Below, one piece after another: positions 25,060 to 33,596 of a DNA stretch of 33,609 nt. Origin of the DNA: Chthonomonadaceae bacterium (GTDB taxonomy: Bacteria > Armatimonadota > Chthonomonadetes > Chthonomonadales > Chthonomonadaceae); assembly GCA_025054835.1 (NCBI GenBank), contig JANWZQ010000102.1, positions 1 through 33,609 on the forward strand. The letters are read 5' to 3'. How positions within the stretch are numbered: the stretch's first letter is position 1; each line of letters begins with the position of its first letter. The notes below the pieces were generated by a model. The model saw only the letters and a program-made list of their open reading frames with translations. It was not told the origin of the DNA and searched no databases. Made by a program: the position numbers and the translations under genes.

Positions 25060-27264
25060 ATGGAACTCAAGTACCTTCAGGACCTGTGGGACTCGAACGA
25101 GACAACCGGCATGGACGAGCCGGAGCTGCTGCGCTACCGATCCAATCTGCTGGGCCGTGACCTGCGCCTGACCAACTTCGGAGGCGGCAACACGTCCGCC
25201 AAAGTGCCCATGCGTGACCCGGTGACCGGCGAGACCGTGACCGTGCTCTGGGTCAAGGGCAGTGGCGGCGACCTGGGCACGATCACACGCGAGGGGTTCG
25301 CCACCCTCTATCTGGACCGATTACACGCATTGAAGCAGCAGTACCGGGGTGCTGCACACGAGGATGAGATGGTGCCCCTCTATCCCCTCTGCACCTTCGG
25401 CAACAACCCGCGCGCCGCATCCATCGACACCCCGTTGCATGCCTTCCTGCCGTTTGCTCATGTCGATCACCTGCATCCGGACTGGGCGATCGCTCTGGCC
25501 GCCTGCGCCAATGGGCCGGATCTATTGCCCCTCCTTCAGGAAGAGACCGGGGTGAAGCTGGCCTGGCTCCCGTGGAAACGGCCCGGATTTGAGCTGGGGC
25601 TCTGGCTGGAGCAAACTGTGCAGGAACATCCCGATATCGATGGGATCCTCCTCGGGTCGCATGGCCTGTTCACCTGGGGTAACACCGCGCGCGAGTCCTA
25701 CCAGAACACACTGCGCGTGATCGACAGCATCGGGCAGTTTGTCCTGAAACGGGTGGCGTCAAAAGGCGAACAGCTCTTCGGCGGCGCACGATTTTACTCT
25801 CGCCCTGATCGTCACGCACTGGCTGCCGCGCTGCTCCCTGTGCTGCGCGGGATGGTCGGTCCCGCCATCGGCCACTTCATCGACGCGCCCGACGTGCTGC
25901 GCTTCGTCAACAGCATCCGGGCGCCTGCTCTGGCTTTCCAGGGCACTTCCTGTCCGGATCATTTCGTTCGCACCCGGGTACGCCCGTTGTATGTGGAATG
26001 GGACGCCACCAGCGGCACCACAGAGCAGCTGATCGCCGCAGCCCGGGCAGCTTTTCCCGCATACCGGGAAGACTACATCCGCTATTACGAGGAGAACCGA
26101 CAGCCCGACTCGCCATCGATGCGCTCGCCCGGCCCGACGGTGATTCTGGTCCCCGGCGTCGGGATGTTCAGCTTTGGCCGGAGCAAACCGGAGGCACGGA
26201 TCACCGGCGAGTTCTATGTGAACGCCATTCACGTCATGGAGGGCGCGACTGCCTGCCAGACCGGAGACGGACAGAGCATCGCCGCGCTGGAACCCCACAT
26301 CGCCCGATGGACGCCGGACCTGCAGCGCCCCACAGCGGTGGACAACTACGTGGCCCTTCCGTTACGGGAGGCTTTTGGCATCGAGTACTGGCAACTGGAA
26401 GAGGCCAAGCTGCGCCGACTGCCACTCGAGAAACCCCTGAGCCGCAAAGTGGCCGTGGTGATCGGATGCAGCCCCGGGATCGGACGTGCGACCGCCGAGC
26501 GACTGGCGCGTGAAGGCGCGCATGTGGTCGTGGCGGACCTCAACGCCACTCTCGCCCGGGAGACGGCCGAAGCCCTGCAGCAGGCATTCGGTCGGGAGTT
26601 CGCCCTGGCTGAAACGGTGGACTGTACTGACCGGGCCGCCCTGCGCAACATGCTGGAGCGTATCACGCTCGCATACGGTGGCATCGATCTAATGATCTGC
26701 GTGGCCGCTGTGTTCTTCCCACCGAACACCTCCGGGCGCACCACAGAAGCAGAGTGGCGCAAAACACTGGATGTGAACCTGCTGGGCTCCTACCTCGCTG
26801 CAGACGAGGCCGCGCAATGGATGCAGAAGCAGAACACCGGGGGCAGCATCGTGCTCATCAGCAGCGCCAACGCGGTGGTTCCCAAAACAGGGAGCTTCGC
26901 CTACGACGTCAGCAAAGCGGCCCTCAACCACCTGACCCGTGAGCTGGCCATCGCCTATGCCCCGCACATCCGGGTCAATGCAGTCGCACCGGCCAGCGTG
27001 GTAGAGGGATCACAGCAGTTCCCGCGCGAACGCGTTCTAACATCACTGGCCAAGTATGGTATTGCGTTCGAGGAGAGCGAGAGCACCGAGGTGTTGCGTC
27101 AGAAACTGGCCGACTTCTATGCGCAACGCACGCTCCTGAAGAAACGCGTCACTCCTGAAGACATTGCGCAGGCGGTCTTCCTGCTGGCCTCTGATGCCCT
27201 GCACAACACCACCGGACATGTTCTGCCAGTAGACGCAGGACTGGCCGAGGCCTTCCTGAGGTAA
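25060..27264 (+). CDS. Bifunctional rhamnulose-1-phosphate aldolase / short-chain alcohol dehydrogenase
   Basis: The ATG at 25060 follows a purine-rich AGGAG region and gives 734 residues. The first part (about 1-440) is a class II aldolase/adducin domain: FGGGNTSAKV, WVKGSGGDLGTI, the zinc-binding HVDHLHPD and GSHGLFTWG. The second part (about 480-734) is an SDR domain with VIGCSPGIGRATAERLA, a serine in LISSANAV and the YDVSKAALNHL YxxxK pair. In known fusions of this type (B. subtilis YuxG-like, RhaE-RhaW) the aldolase splits L-rhamnulose-1-phosphate to DHAP and L-lactaldehyde, and the dehydrogenase oxidises the lactaldehyde. No rhamnose isomerase, kinase or transporter is nearby, so the substrate is inferred. 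Its stop overlaps the next start (TAATG). Confidence 0.93.
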   Translation: MELKYLQDLWDSNETTGMDEPELLRYRSNLLGRDLRLTNFGGGNTSAKVPMRDPVTGETVTVLWVKGSGGDLGTITREGFATLYLDRLHALKQQYRGAAHEDEMVPLYPLCTFGNNPRAASIDTPLHAFLPFAHVDHLHPDWAIALAACANGPDLLPLLQEETGVKLAWLPWKRPGFELGLWLEQTVQEHPDIDGILLGSHGLFTWGNTARESYQNTLRVIDSIGQFVLKRVASKGEQLFGGARFYSRPDRHALAAALLPVLRGMVGPAIGHFIDAPDVLRFVNSIRAPALAFQGTSCPDHFVRTRVRPLYVEWDATSGTTEQLIAAARAAFPAYREDYIRYYEENRQPDSPSMRSPGPTVILVPGVGMFSFGRSKPEARITGEFYVNAIHVMEGATACQTGDGQSIAALEPHIARWTPDLQRPTAVDNYVALPLREAFGIEYWQLEEAKLRRLPLEKPLSRKVAVVIGCSPGIGRATAERLAREGAHVVVADLNATLARETAEALQQAFGREFALAETVDCTDRAALRNMLERITLAYGGIDLMICVAAVFFPPNTSGRTTEAEWRKTLDVNLLGSYLAADEAAQWMQKQNTGGSIVLISSANAVVPKTGSFAYDVSKAALNHLTRELAIAYAPHIRVNAVAPASVVEGSQQFPRERVLTSLAKYGIAFEESESTEVLRQKLADFYAQRTLLKKRVTPEDIAQAVFLLASDALHNTTGHVLPVDAGLAEAFLR

Positions 27265-28445
27265 TGCACGATGTGATCTTCATCGGGATGGAACTCTGGG
27301 GACCTGTCTGGCGGCGAAGCCATCATCTGATGGCTGGATACGCCCGGCGATTTCCAGAGCGCAAGGTGCTCTTCGTAGCGCTCCCGATCGACGTCTCACA
27401 CGGGGTGCGCACAGGCCGCCGCGAAGTGCTGGCGCAGGCACAGCGCCCGGTGCTTCCAGTACGGGTCGAGGGATTCACCAACCTCTACACCGTCCGCCCC
27501 GTCAAGTGGCTTCCCGACTCCCTGCCGGGAGGGCGCCGTTTCAATCAGAGCGTCGCACGGGCCCAGGTGCGGCGCGCAGCACGCCAGCTGCACCTGCAAC
27601 GTCCCCTCCTCTGGATCAAGCCGTACTGGGGCGCCCACTTCGCCGGCCGCATGGGCGAGTGCATCGTGCTCTACGACGTAGGAGACGACTGGACCACCAT
27701 CCGGCAGAGCGTCCGTGCGATGCGCTGGGCAGTACGCGAGGATCAGGAGCTCACGCAACGCGCCGATGCGGTGCTCGTTGTCAGTGAAGACCTCTACCAC
27801 AGGAAGCGTGCGCTTCGGAACGAAGTCTTTCTGGTGCCGAACGGAGTTGACGCGCCCCACTTCGCGGCGGTCTGGCAACGCACGTTACTCCCCCACCCGA
27901 TCACGTCTGGCTGGCAACGTCCCGTCCTGGGCTACACCGGTATGCTGCACGCGGAACGCTTCGACATGGAACTCACCATCGCACTGGCCCGGCGCATGCC
28001 ACAGGCCACGCTGGCTCTGGTCGGACCGAACCTGCTGGACGCCACGCAGACGGCTCGCCTCGCAGCAGAGCCCAACATCCGCCTTACCGGACCGGTATCT
28101 TACGAGGAACTGCCCCGTGTCATGACGGCGTTTGACGTCTGCATCGCCCCCAGCAGGATCAACGCCTTCTCGGAAAGTCAGAACCCATTGAAGCTCTGGG
28201 AATATCTTGCCTCTGGTCTGCCCGCAGTAGCCACCCCCGTCAACGGCTTCCGGGACTACCCGGAGCTGGTCTATCTGGCATCCACTCCGGAGGCGTTCGC
28301 CGCGGGCATCGACGCAGCGCTTCATGAGGCCCCGGACCTCCCCGCACGCCGTCAGCAGGCCGTCAGGGAGCAGACATGGGAAGCGCGCCTCGATACAATA
28401 CAGCAGATCGTGCGCAGGATCACCACGAAACACAGCACACGCTAG
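27264..28445 (+). CDS. GT4-like glycosyltransferase (TuaH-like)
   Basis: The protein has 393 residues. The ATG at 27264 shares its A with the TAA of the aldolase fusion, and GAGG lies a few bases upstream, so translation is probably coupled. The N-terminal domain starts HDVIFIGMELWGPVWRRSHHL and has IVLYDVGDDWTTIRQ, close to the teichuronic-acid-type transferases, where a similar DxxDD segment is seen. VLVVSEDLY and VFLVPNGVDAPHF mark the domain junction. The C-terminal domain has LGYTGMLHAERFD, RLTGPVSYEELPRVMTAFDV and the donor-site region SESQNPLKLWEYLASGLPAVAT. It probably adds a sugar to a cell-envelope polymer or lipid. Its TAG stop overlaps the TerC stop in a shared CTAG. Confidence 0.9.
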   Translation: MHDVIFIGMELWGPVWRRSHHLMAGYARRFPERKVLFVALPIDVSHGVRTGRREVLAQAQRPVLPVRVEGFTNLYTVRPVKWLPDSLPGGRRFNQSVARAQVRRAARQLHLQRPLLWIKPYWGAHFAGRMGECIVLYDVGDDWTTIRQSVRAMRWAVREDQELTQRADAVLVVSEDLYHRKRALRNEVFLVPNGVDAPHFAAVWQRTLLPHPITSGWQRPVLGYTGMLHAERFDMELTIALARRMPQATLALVGPNLLDATQTARLAAEPNIRLTGPVSYEELPRVMTAFDVCIAPSRINAFSESQNPLKLWEYLASGLPAVATPVNGFRDYPELVYLASTPEAFAAGIDAALHEAPDLPARRQQAVREQTWEARLDTIQQIVRRITTKHSTR

Positions 28446-29416
28446 TCCACGTGCGCCAGCTCTGCTGGCTCCGGCCCCTCCTGAGCTCCCATCGCCTGCT
28501 GACTCTCCTGCCGGGAGCGCAGGATGGAAAACAACACCGAAAGGCCCAGGATCAGGCCTACCACCCCCAGCGAGATCCCGATCGGGATCTTGATCTCCCA
28601 GTATGTCAGCAACATTTTGATGCCAACAAAGCCCAGCACAAACGCCAGACCTGTTGACAGGTACTGAAAGAGCTCGAGCACTCCTGATAGCAGGAAGTAG
28701 AGGGATCGCAATCCGAGGATAGCCAGAATGTTCGAGGTGAAGACGATGAAGGGGTCCCGGGTTATCCCGAAAATCGCCGGAATGCTATCCAGCGCGAACA
28801 GCACGTCGGTGGTCTCTACAAGAGCCAGAACCAGAAAGAGCGGTGTTGCGTAGAGCCGTCCATCGATGCGTGTAAAGAAACTCTGGCTCTCAATGGTCGA
28901 CGTGATCCGCAGGTGTCGGCGCAACCACCGCAGCACCGGGCTGTGTCCCACGTCAGGGGCTTCTTCACGACTCTGAAACATCTTCCATCCGGTGAAGATC
29001 AGGAAGGCTCCGAACAGGTAGGTCACCCAGTGAAATCGATGGATCAGTGCGGCTCCTGCCACGATCATCGCGCCACGCAACAGGATCGCGCTGAGGATCC
29101 CCCAGAACAACACACGGTGCTGGTACCGGGACGGCACCCCGAAGTACCGGAAGATCACGATGAACAGAAAGACATTGTCCACCGAGAGCGAAAGCTCGAT
29201 GATGTACCCTGCCAGAAACTCCATGCCCGACACGCGCCCCCGGTGATAGAAGACCCCGGCAGCGAAGATCATGGCCAGGGAGATCCAGATCGCACTCCAC
29301 GTTGCGGCCTCTCGAAACGAGAGAGCACGTGCTTTGCGATGCAGCACGCCCATATCCAGCGCCAGTAGAAACGCAATCCCCAGCGTGAACCCGATCCAGA
29401 GCGCTATGTTCCCCAA
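28442..29416 (-). CDS. TerC/Alx-family membrane protein (probable manganese exporter)
   Basis: The protein has 324 residues. It starts with TTG at 29416, preceded by AAAGGGA with 8 nt spacing; no ATG is suitable until residue 22. About eight or nine transmembrane helices are visible. Family motifs are ELSLSVDNVFLFIVIFRYF and ETTDVLFALDSIPAIFGITR, whose acidic residues in helices are thought to carry metal. TerC homologues such as Alx and YkoY export Mn2+ or supply it to exported enzymes. The upstream yybP-ykoY riboswitch supports a manganese role directly. The last bases overlap the converging glycosyltransferase in CTAG. Confidence 0.94.
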   Translation of the reverse strand: MGNIALWIGFTLGIAFLLALDMGVLHRKARALSFREAATWSAIWISLAMIFAAGVFYHRGRVSGMEFLAGYIIELSLSVDNVFLFIVIFRYFGVPSRYQHRVLFWGILSAILLRGAMIVAGAALIHRFHWVTYLFGAFLIFTGWKMFQSREEAPDVGHSPVLRWLRRHLRITSTIESQSFFTRIDGRLYATPLFLVLALVETTDVLFALDSIPAIFGITRDPFIVFTSNILAILGLRSLYFLLSGVLELFQYLSTGLAFVLGFVGIKMLLTYWEIKIPIGISLGVVGLILGLSVLFSILRSRQESQQAMGAQEGPEPAELAHVD

Positions 29417-29475
29417 TCAGCCTGTCCCTTTCAGACGCGTATATGATTGTATCTGGCATTTCCCGGGCAAACAGA

Positions 29476-29522
29476 AGACCTTCGACCCCGCCGGCACATG
29501 GTCGGCGTTCGGTCGAAGGTCT
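29476..29522 (-). terminator. Riboswitch expression-platform terminator
   Basis: On the minus strand AGACCTTCGACC (29522-29511) pairs perfectly with GGTCGAAGGTCT (29487-29476), 12 bp, followed by TCTGTTT. The 5' arm reuses the 3' P1 strand of the aptamer (29519-29514), so ligand-bound aptamer would prevent this hairpin and allow transcription into the TerC gene. Confidence 0.85.
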
Positions 29523-29615
29523 CGCATCTTACGACGGCAGGCCGGAGGTACTCACCACCTCGTCCTGACGACATGCCGTTCCGCTGGCAGCGGATTGCTA
29601 CTCCCCTTCGCACAG
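29514..29615 (-). promoter_or_regulatory. yybP-ykoY manganese riboswitch aptamer
   Basis: The minus strand carries the diagnostic GGGGAGTAGC (29606-29597) and, about 80 nt later, the second conserved segment GCGAGACCTTCG. A P1 helix forms from CGAAGG (29610-29605) with CCTTCG (29519-29514). A GC-rich stem (CCGC/GCGG) follows the first motif. In known members Mn2+ bridges two loops built from these conserved segments and switches on TerC-, MntP- or P-type-ATPase-family exporters. Position in front of a TerC gene and the overlap with a terminator arm strongly support the call. The exact 5' boundary is not fixed. Confidence 0.9.
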
Positions 29616-29694
29616 GTAAAATGTACGCGTTCTCGTATCTATGTACGCATGTGTGGGCACAGATCATGCCCGGCACGTGGTGTTTGCCCCTCCC

Positions 29695-29700
29695 ATTATA
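29695..29700 (-). promoter_or_regulatory. Candidate -10 box for the riboswitch transcript
   Basis: A perfect TATAAT lies on the minus strand (29700-29695) about 85 bp upstream of the aptamer. The -35 is weak (TACAGG at 17 bp). The predicted start is near 29688, just past the PPC gene stop at 29754. Confidence 0.5.
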
Positions 29701-29753
29701 CCCGGTCGCCAGCATGGCCCTGTACATGCGGCACGGCGCACTCTCCTCCGGGC

Positions 29754-31838
29754 CTACTTTTTCTCCGCAGGCTCCACTGTCAGCGAAACCGGCGGCGCCG
29801 CGTACCAGACCTTCATCACGAAATTGATGCTCACGTTGGCAAGGATCGCCAGGTTCCAGTCCCGGATGGGGGGCGCGTCCGGCGCAACCTTCAAGACCAG
29901 ATAGCCTTTCGTCTCGCCCTCGCCCAGCAGGGTCTTGCTGGCACCATCATCCACCGATACCCCGGGGGGCAGCGGATTGACAAAAACGCCCCCCAGATGC
30001 TGTATCCGCACGTCCAGAGTGACCGGCTTCGTGTAGTCCGGGCGGCGTTTGATTTCGACCTCAATCCTCGCAGTCTCCCCCGGCTTCAGGGAGAGTTGCG
30101 GCGGGCTTGCGGTTACCTCAAGGTCATTGGGCTCCGTGACAGCGAGCGCCTGCGTCTCCACCTCCAGCAACCCCCGTGCGCCCCCCGGAATGTATATCTC
30201 TGTGATGGGATGCGCCTTCCGGGTTACGCTGGCCCCATTGATGGTGGCCGTACCAACCACCTCCACCAGAGCGGCATCGACCGGAGCGTCTGGAGCGGCA
30301 ATTAGATAGAGCGTGCCCGTTGTCATATTGGCCGGGATGGTCACAGGAAGAGCGGTCACACCGGGGGGCAGGCCACGCACCTCCACGCGCACGTCCCCGG
30401 CGAAGCCATGTTTACGCTCCACCAGCGCATACCACGTTGTACGGTTTCCCGGCGCGATCATCGCGCGATCGGTATCGCACCGGATCCGGAAGTCCGGTTG
30501 CAGTCGCGTAGCTGTCAGGTTGTAAAAGCAGGCAGGCCCTCCACGTCGGGCAAGATCACGCACCTCGATAACGTACTGACCGTCCTCCGGTGCAGTCCAC
30601 TCGATCCGCGAGTCCTTACCCGAGTGATCGTCGTTCACTGCCAGAACCGCGCCCTGCATGTTGCGGATCTTTAGCTCCGTATCCACCTCCGCATCCAGGC
30701 GGCGCGCAGTCACCTCAAACCCCCAGGCCTCCCCTTTCCTGGCCGTGAAAGTGTAGCGATCGATCTGCCCGGGGTTCATCAGGACGTTGTTGACACCTCC
30801 CGGGAGATTCAGAGTGCCCGAAGCAGGTTGCGCCCCTTCATGCGTCTGCTGTGGTTGCTCCGTCACCAGCAACGCAACCGGGTTGGTAACTCCCCCGGGC
30901 AGGCTCAATGGAGTAGTCCAGATCCCTCGTGGTACATCGGACGGCACGGATAACTCGATCGTCTGCGTCTCCCCCAGCCCCACACCGTGCAGGCGCAGGC
31001 GTGCGGTTTGCCCGGGTACAACCGCACAGGGCACCACAGCCGTCACGTAAGGACGCGTTGTCATCTGAAGGCGATAGACCCAGTGGGGATTCCCCTTGTA
31101 TCCCACATCGCGGATCTCAACGAAGTACTCGCCGGAAGTATCAAACCGGTAGTGAAGCAGGCAGTCTGCACGGTAGTAGTCGTCGTTGCGCGCAATCTCG
31201 CGCCCCCGCGCATCGTACAGCACAATCAGGGGATCCGCATGCTCTTCCAGGTCATGCACCCGATCCTCCAGACGATGGCAGAGCACCGCAAATGTCACTG
31301 TCTGCCCGGCCGCAACCCGGAATCGGTAGAAATCCACATCCTCGCCCTGCTGGATGCGCCCGTTGATCACACAGGGCAACGTTGCCTCCTGTGCCTGCCC
31401 CCGGTCGTTGTTGGGCTCGGCTTCTATTTTCTCCGGCTCGTCGCCGATGACCAGTTGTCCGACCGTGGAAGTGCCCATGCGCCGGGTCGCAATGCGGAAC
31501 TCCCGTACCCCCGGTGGCGCGTCCGGGGCAACAGTTACCCGCATCTTCACTTCCCGAACCTCGGGCAGCTGCCACGGGTTCTTCTGATCCGGTGCAGGCC
31601 ACCCTTTCTCAGGAGGAACGATCTCCGCGGTAACGCCTGTGCCGGAGAAGAGGACCCGGTACGCGCCATTCAGGTTGGCTCCCCCCTTGCCTCCTGCGAT
31701 CACAGTCACCTCGGTGGTCGTGCCGCGTTGCACGCCCGCCGGGAACACACTGCCGATCATGGGGAACGAAGTCTGCGCCGATGCGGGTGACGCCAGCAGC
31801 AGTGCGATCAGAGCCCGGATATGATGTGACGTTTTCAT
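29754..31838 (-). CDS. Secreted protein with two pre-peptidase C-terminal (PPC) domains
   Basis: The protein has 694 residues; the ATG at 31838 follows GGGG with 8 nt spacing. A signal peptide covers residues 1-22 (HIRALIALLLASPASAQ). An Ig-like segment precedes the first PPC domain (EAEPNNDRGQAQEATLP, GEDVDFYRFRVAAGQTVTF, DPLIVLYDARGREIARNDDY). A second PPC domain follows (VLMNPGQIDRYTFTARKGEA, DTELKIRNMQGAVLAVNDDH, YVIEVRDLARRGG). The rest is a series of beta-sandwich modules with motifs such as LSLKPGETARIEVEIKR. PPC domains act as carriers or binders on secreted proteins; no catalytic domain is present. The gene is 42 bp behind the WD40/CxxCH gene, a pairing typical of Planctomycetota-like gene sets. 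Confidence 0.9.
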   Translation of the reverse strand: MKTSHHIRALIALLLASPASAQTSFPMIGSVFPAGVQRGTTTEVTVIAGGKGGANLNGAYRVLFSGTGVTAEIVPPEKGWPAPDQKNPWQLPEVREVKMRVTVAPDAPPGVREFRIATRRMGTSTVGQLVIGDEPEKIEAEPNNDRGQAQEATLPCVINGRIQQGEDVDFYRFRVAAGQTVTFAVLCHRLEDRVHDLEEHADPLIVLYDARGREIARNDDYYRADCLLHYRFDTSGEYFVEIRDVGYKGNPHWVYRLQMTTRPYVTAVVPCAVVPGQTARLRLHGVGLGETQTIELSVPSDVPRGIWTTPLSLPGGVTNPVALLVTEQPQQTHEGAQPASGTLNLPGGVNNVLMNPGQIDRYTFTARKGEAWGFEVTARRLDAEVDTELKIRNMQGAVLAVNDDHSGKDSRIEWTAPEDGQYVIEVRDLARRGGPACFYNLTATRLQPDFRIRCDTDRAMIAPGNRTTWYALVERKHGFAGDVRVEVRGLPPGVTALPVTIPANMTTGTLYLIAAPDAPVDAALVEVVGTATINGASVTRKAHPITEIYIPGGARGLLEVETQALAVTEPNDLEVTASPPQLSLKPGETARIEVEIKRRPDYTKPVTLDVRIQHLGGVFVNPLPPGVSVDDGASKTLLGEGETKGYLVLKVAPDAPPIRDWNLAILANVSINFVMKVWYAAPPVSLTVEPAEKK

Positions 31839-31880
31839 TCCCTCATCCCCGTCAGAACAACGAAACCCGGAACGCGCTCC

Positions 31881-33596
31881 TCACTTCTGAGGAGGTACCG
31901 TGGCTGTTTCCAGAGATGCAACCTGCAAAGCCCTGAGCACTTTTTCTGGCTGACGCAGAGAAGCCAGAAACAGCCTCATTCGCGGCGCGTTGACGGTGTC
32001 GTCTCCCAACCGCAACTGCATCCGGGACGCCCAGTCCGGTGAGGCATCGTAGTATCCTTCCGGCGTGATCGCGAACCAGTCAGGCGTCCGGGTCTTCTGC
32101 CCGTCGGGAGGCCAGAAGGCCAGCGTGAGCCGCAAGCGGCCCTCATCGGCCTGCCACAGACACACCCGACCATCCGCGCCTCCCCCGGCAACGACCTTCC
32201 CGTCCGGAGAGATCGCGACAGAGTAGATCCAGTCACCAGCCCCTTCCATGGCGCGGTGCCGCCCGCCCGCATTGCCGTCCCACAGCTGCACCGTCCTGTC
32301 CGCGCCGGCCGTCACAACAAATTTACCGTCCTGACTGAAGCACAGGTCGTTGACCGGCCCCCTGTGCCCGCTCATCTGGTTGACCTTGCTGCCGTCCTGC
32401 GGGTTCCACCAGCGCAACACGGGGTCCGTACCGGCAGCGACCAGAAACTTTCCGTTGGGGTTGACCGCCATTGCAGTTATGGCCTCCCCCTCCCCGGAGA
32501 TCGTCCGGAGCAGCTTGCCGTCCGACAGCTGAAAATGACGGATGCTGCGGTCATGACTTGCCGTGTAGAGAGAGTTACCGTCCGGTGTGAAGGCGACCCT
32601 GGCCACTGCGTCCGAATGTTCTCCGAAAACGTACAGCTCTTTCCCCGAGGGCCATTCGTACACGCGCGCCGTCCGGTCCTGACTGCCGGAGGCGAGGCGC
32701 GTGCCATCAGCGCTCCAGACTACACTGAACACCGTGTCGGTGTGCTTCCTGAGGGGCGGCCCGACAGGCTTCAGGGTCTTCACATCGAACACGCGCACCT
32801 CGCCGAGCATGCCCGGTTCCCCGCTGCCTGCTGCCAGCAGCGCCCCATCCGGACGGAACGCCAGGGCATGCACCGATCCGGCCAGATGGGTAATCGCCCC
32901 GAGTGGTCGCCCGGATGTCATGCTCCACAGCAACACGGCCCGATAACCCCCCACTGCCAGCACCTGACCATCGGGCGAGAACGCGAGAGCTGCCACAGGA
33001 GCCAGAGGTCCGACGCCGAGCGCAAGGGCCAGCCGGGCCTCCTTCGGTGTGTTTTTACCAACCAGATCCGCCGTCGGCACCATATGCGTCGGGATTGCGA
33101 TCGTCTGTGTCCCGGCACTGGCAGGCATGGGGGCAACGGTGCTCGTGGGCGCCACGGGAGCACCTTTCAACTCTTCACCGGGGGCACCCGCATCGATCCA
33201 CTGCCGGATCAACGCAATCTCCTGTGGTTTCAACGCGGGCCCTCCTTTCGGCATGCGCCGGGCCGGATCCGCCGTGACAAGTCGCAGGTAGAGCGCGCTC
33301 TGCGCACTCTTCCCGGGGACGAGCACGGCGCGCGACCGGCTCTGCTCCACAACCCCCTTGCGAATTGCCTGCAACGTATCCAGCGCAAGCCCTCCGGAGA
33401 GTGCGTGATGGTTCAGAGCCGCCTGCGCGTGACAGGCCACACACCGGGCTACCAGAATCGGCCGCACGCGGGCATAGGTAACGGGCGAGGACGTCACCGG
33501 CTTCTGAGCCCATGCGGCAACACAGCACAGGAACAGCACAGGAAGAAGAAAGGGCCACAGGCACCGGCACCACACCGATCCGGGTGCGCGATGCAT
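31881..33596 (-). CDS. Secreted WD40-repeat protein with an N-terminal c-type cytochrome-like CxxCH domain
   Basis: The protein has 571 residues from the ATG at 33596, which gives a signal peptide (CLWPFLLPVLFLCCVAAWAQ); upstream sequence is missing, so an earlier start cannot be excluded. The domain at about 35-145 has ILVARCVACHAQ (C52, C55, H56), RMPKGGPALKPQEIALIRQW and WIDAGAP, the planctomycete-type cytochrome c region. About six or seven WD40 repeats follow from residue 195 (VAALAFSPDGQVLAVGGY, VFSVVWSADGTRLASGSQDRT, VNDLCFSQDGKFVVTAGADRT, IYSVAISPDGKVVAGGGADGR). The propeller is probably a binding surface outside the membrane, and the haem may take part in electron transfer. It leads a two-gene operon with the PPC protein. 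Confidence 0.92.
   Translation of the reverse strand: MHRAPGSVWCRCLWPFLLPVLFLCCVAAWAQKPVTSSPVTYARVRPILVARCVACHAQAALNHHALSGGLALDTLQAIRKGVVEQSRSRAVLVPGKSAQSALYLRLVTADPARRMPKGGPALKPQEIALIRQWIDAGAPGEELKGAPVAPTSTVAPMPASAGTQTIAIPTHMVPTADLVGKNTPKEARLALALGVGPLAPVAALAFSPDGQVLAVGGYRAVLLWSMTSGRPLGAITHLAGSVHALAFRPDGALLAAGSGEPGMLGEVRVFDVKTLKPVGPPLRKHTDTVFSVVWSADGTRLASGSQDRTARVYEWPSGKELYVFGEHSDAVARVAFTPDGNSLYTASHDRSIRHFQLSDGKLLRTISGEGEAITAMAVNPNGKFLVAAGTDPVLRWWNPQDGSKVNQMSGHRGPVNDLCFSQDGKFVVTAGADRTVQLWDGNAGGRHRAMEGAGDWIYSVAISPDGKVVAGGGADGRVCLWQADEGRLRLTLAFWPPDGQKTRTPDWFAITPEGYYDASPDWASRMQLRLGDDTVNAPRMRLFLASLRQPEKVLRALQVASLETATVPPQK

Larger units (their letters stand above)
29417..29753. other. Long leader of the TerC gene
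   Basis: This 337-bp gap between the PPC-domain gene and the TerC gene is filled by the riboswitch, its terminator and a promoter-like TATAAT (listed separately). No open frame of merit lies in it. Both flanking genes run leftward. Confidence 0.7.
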
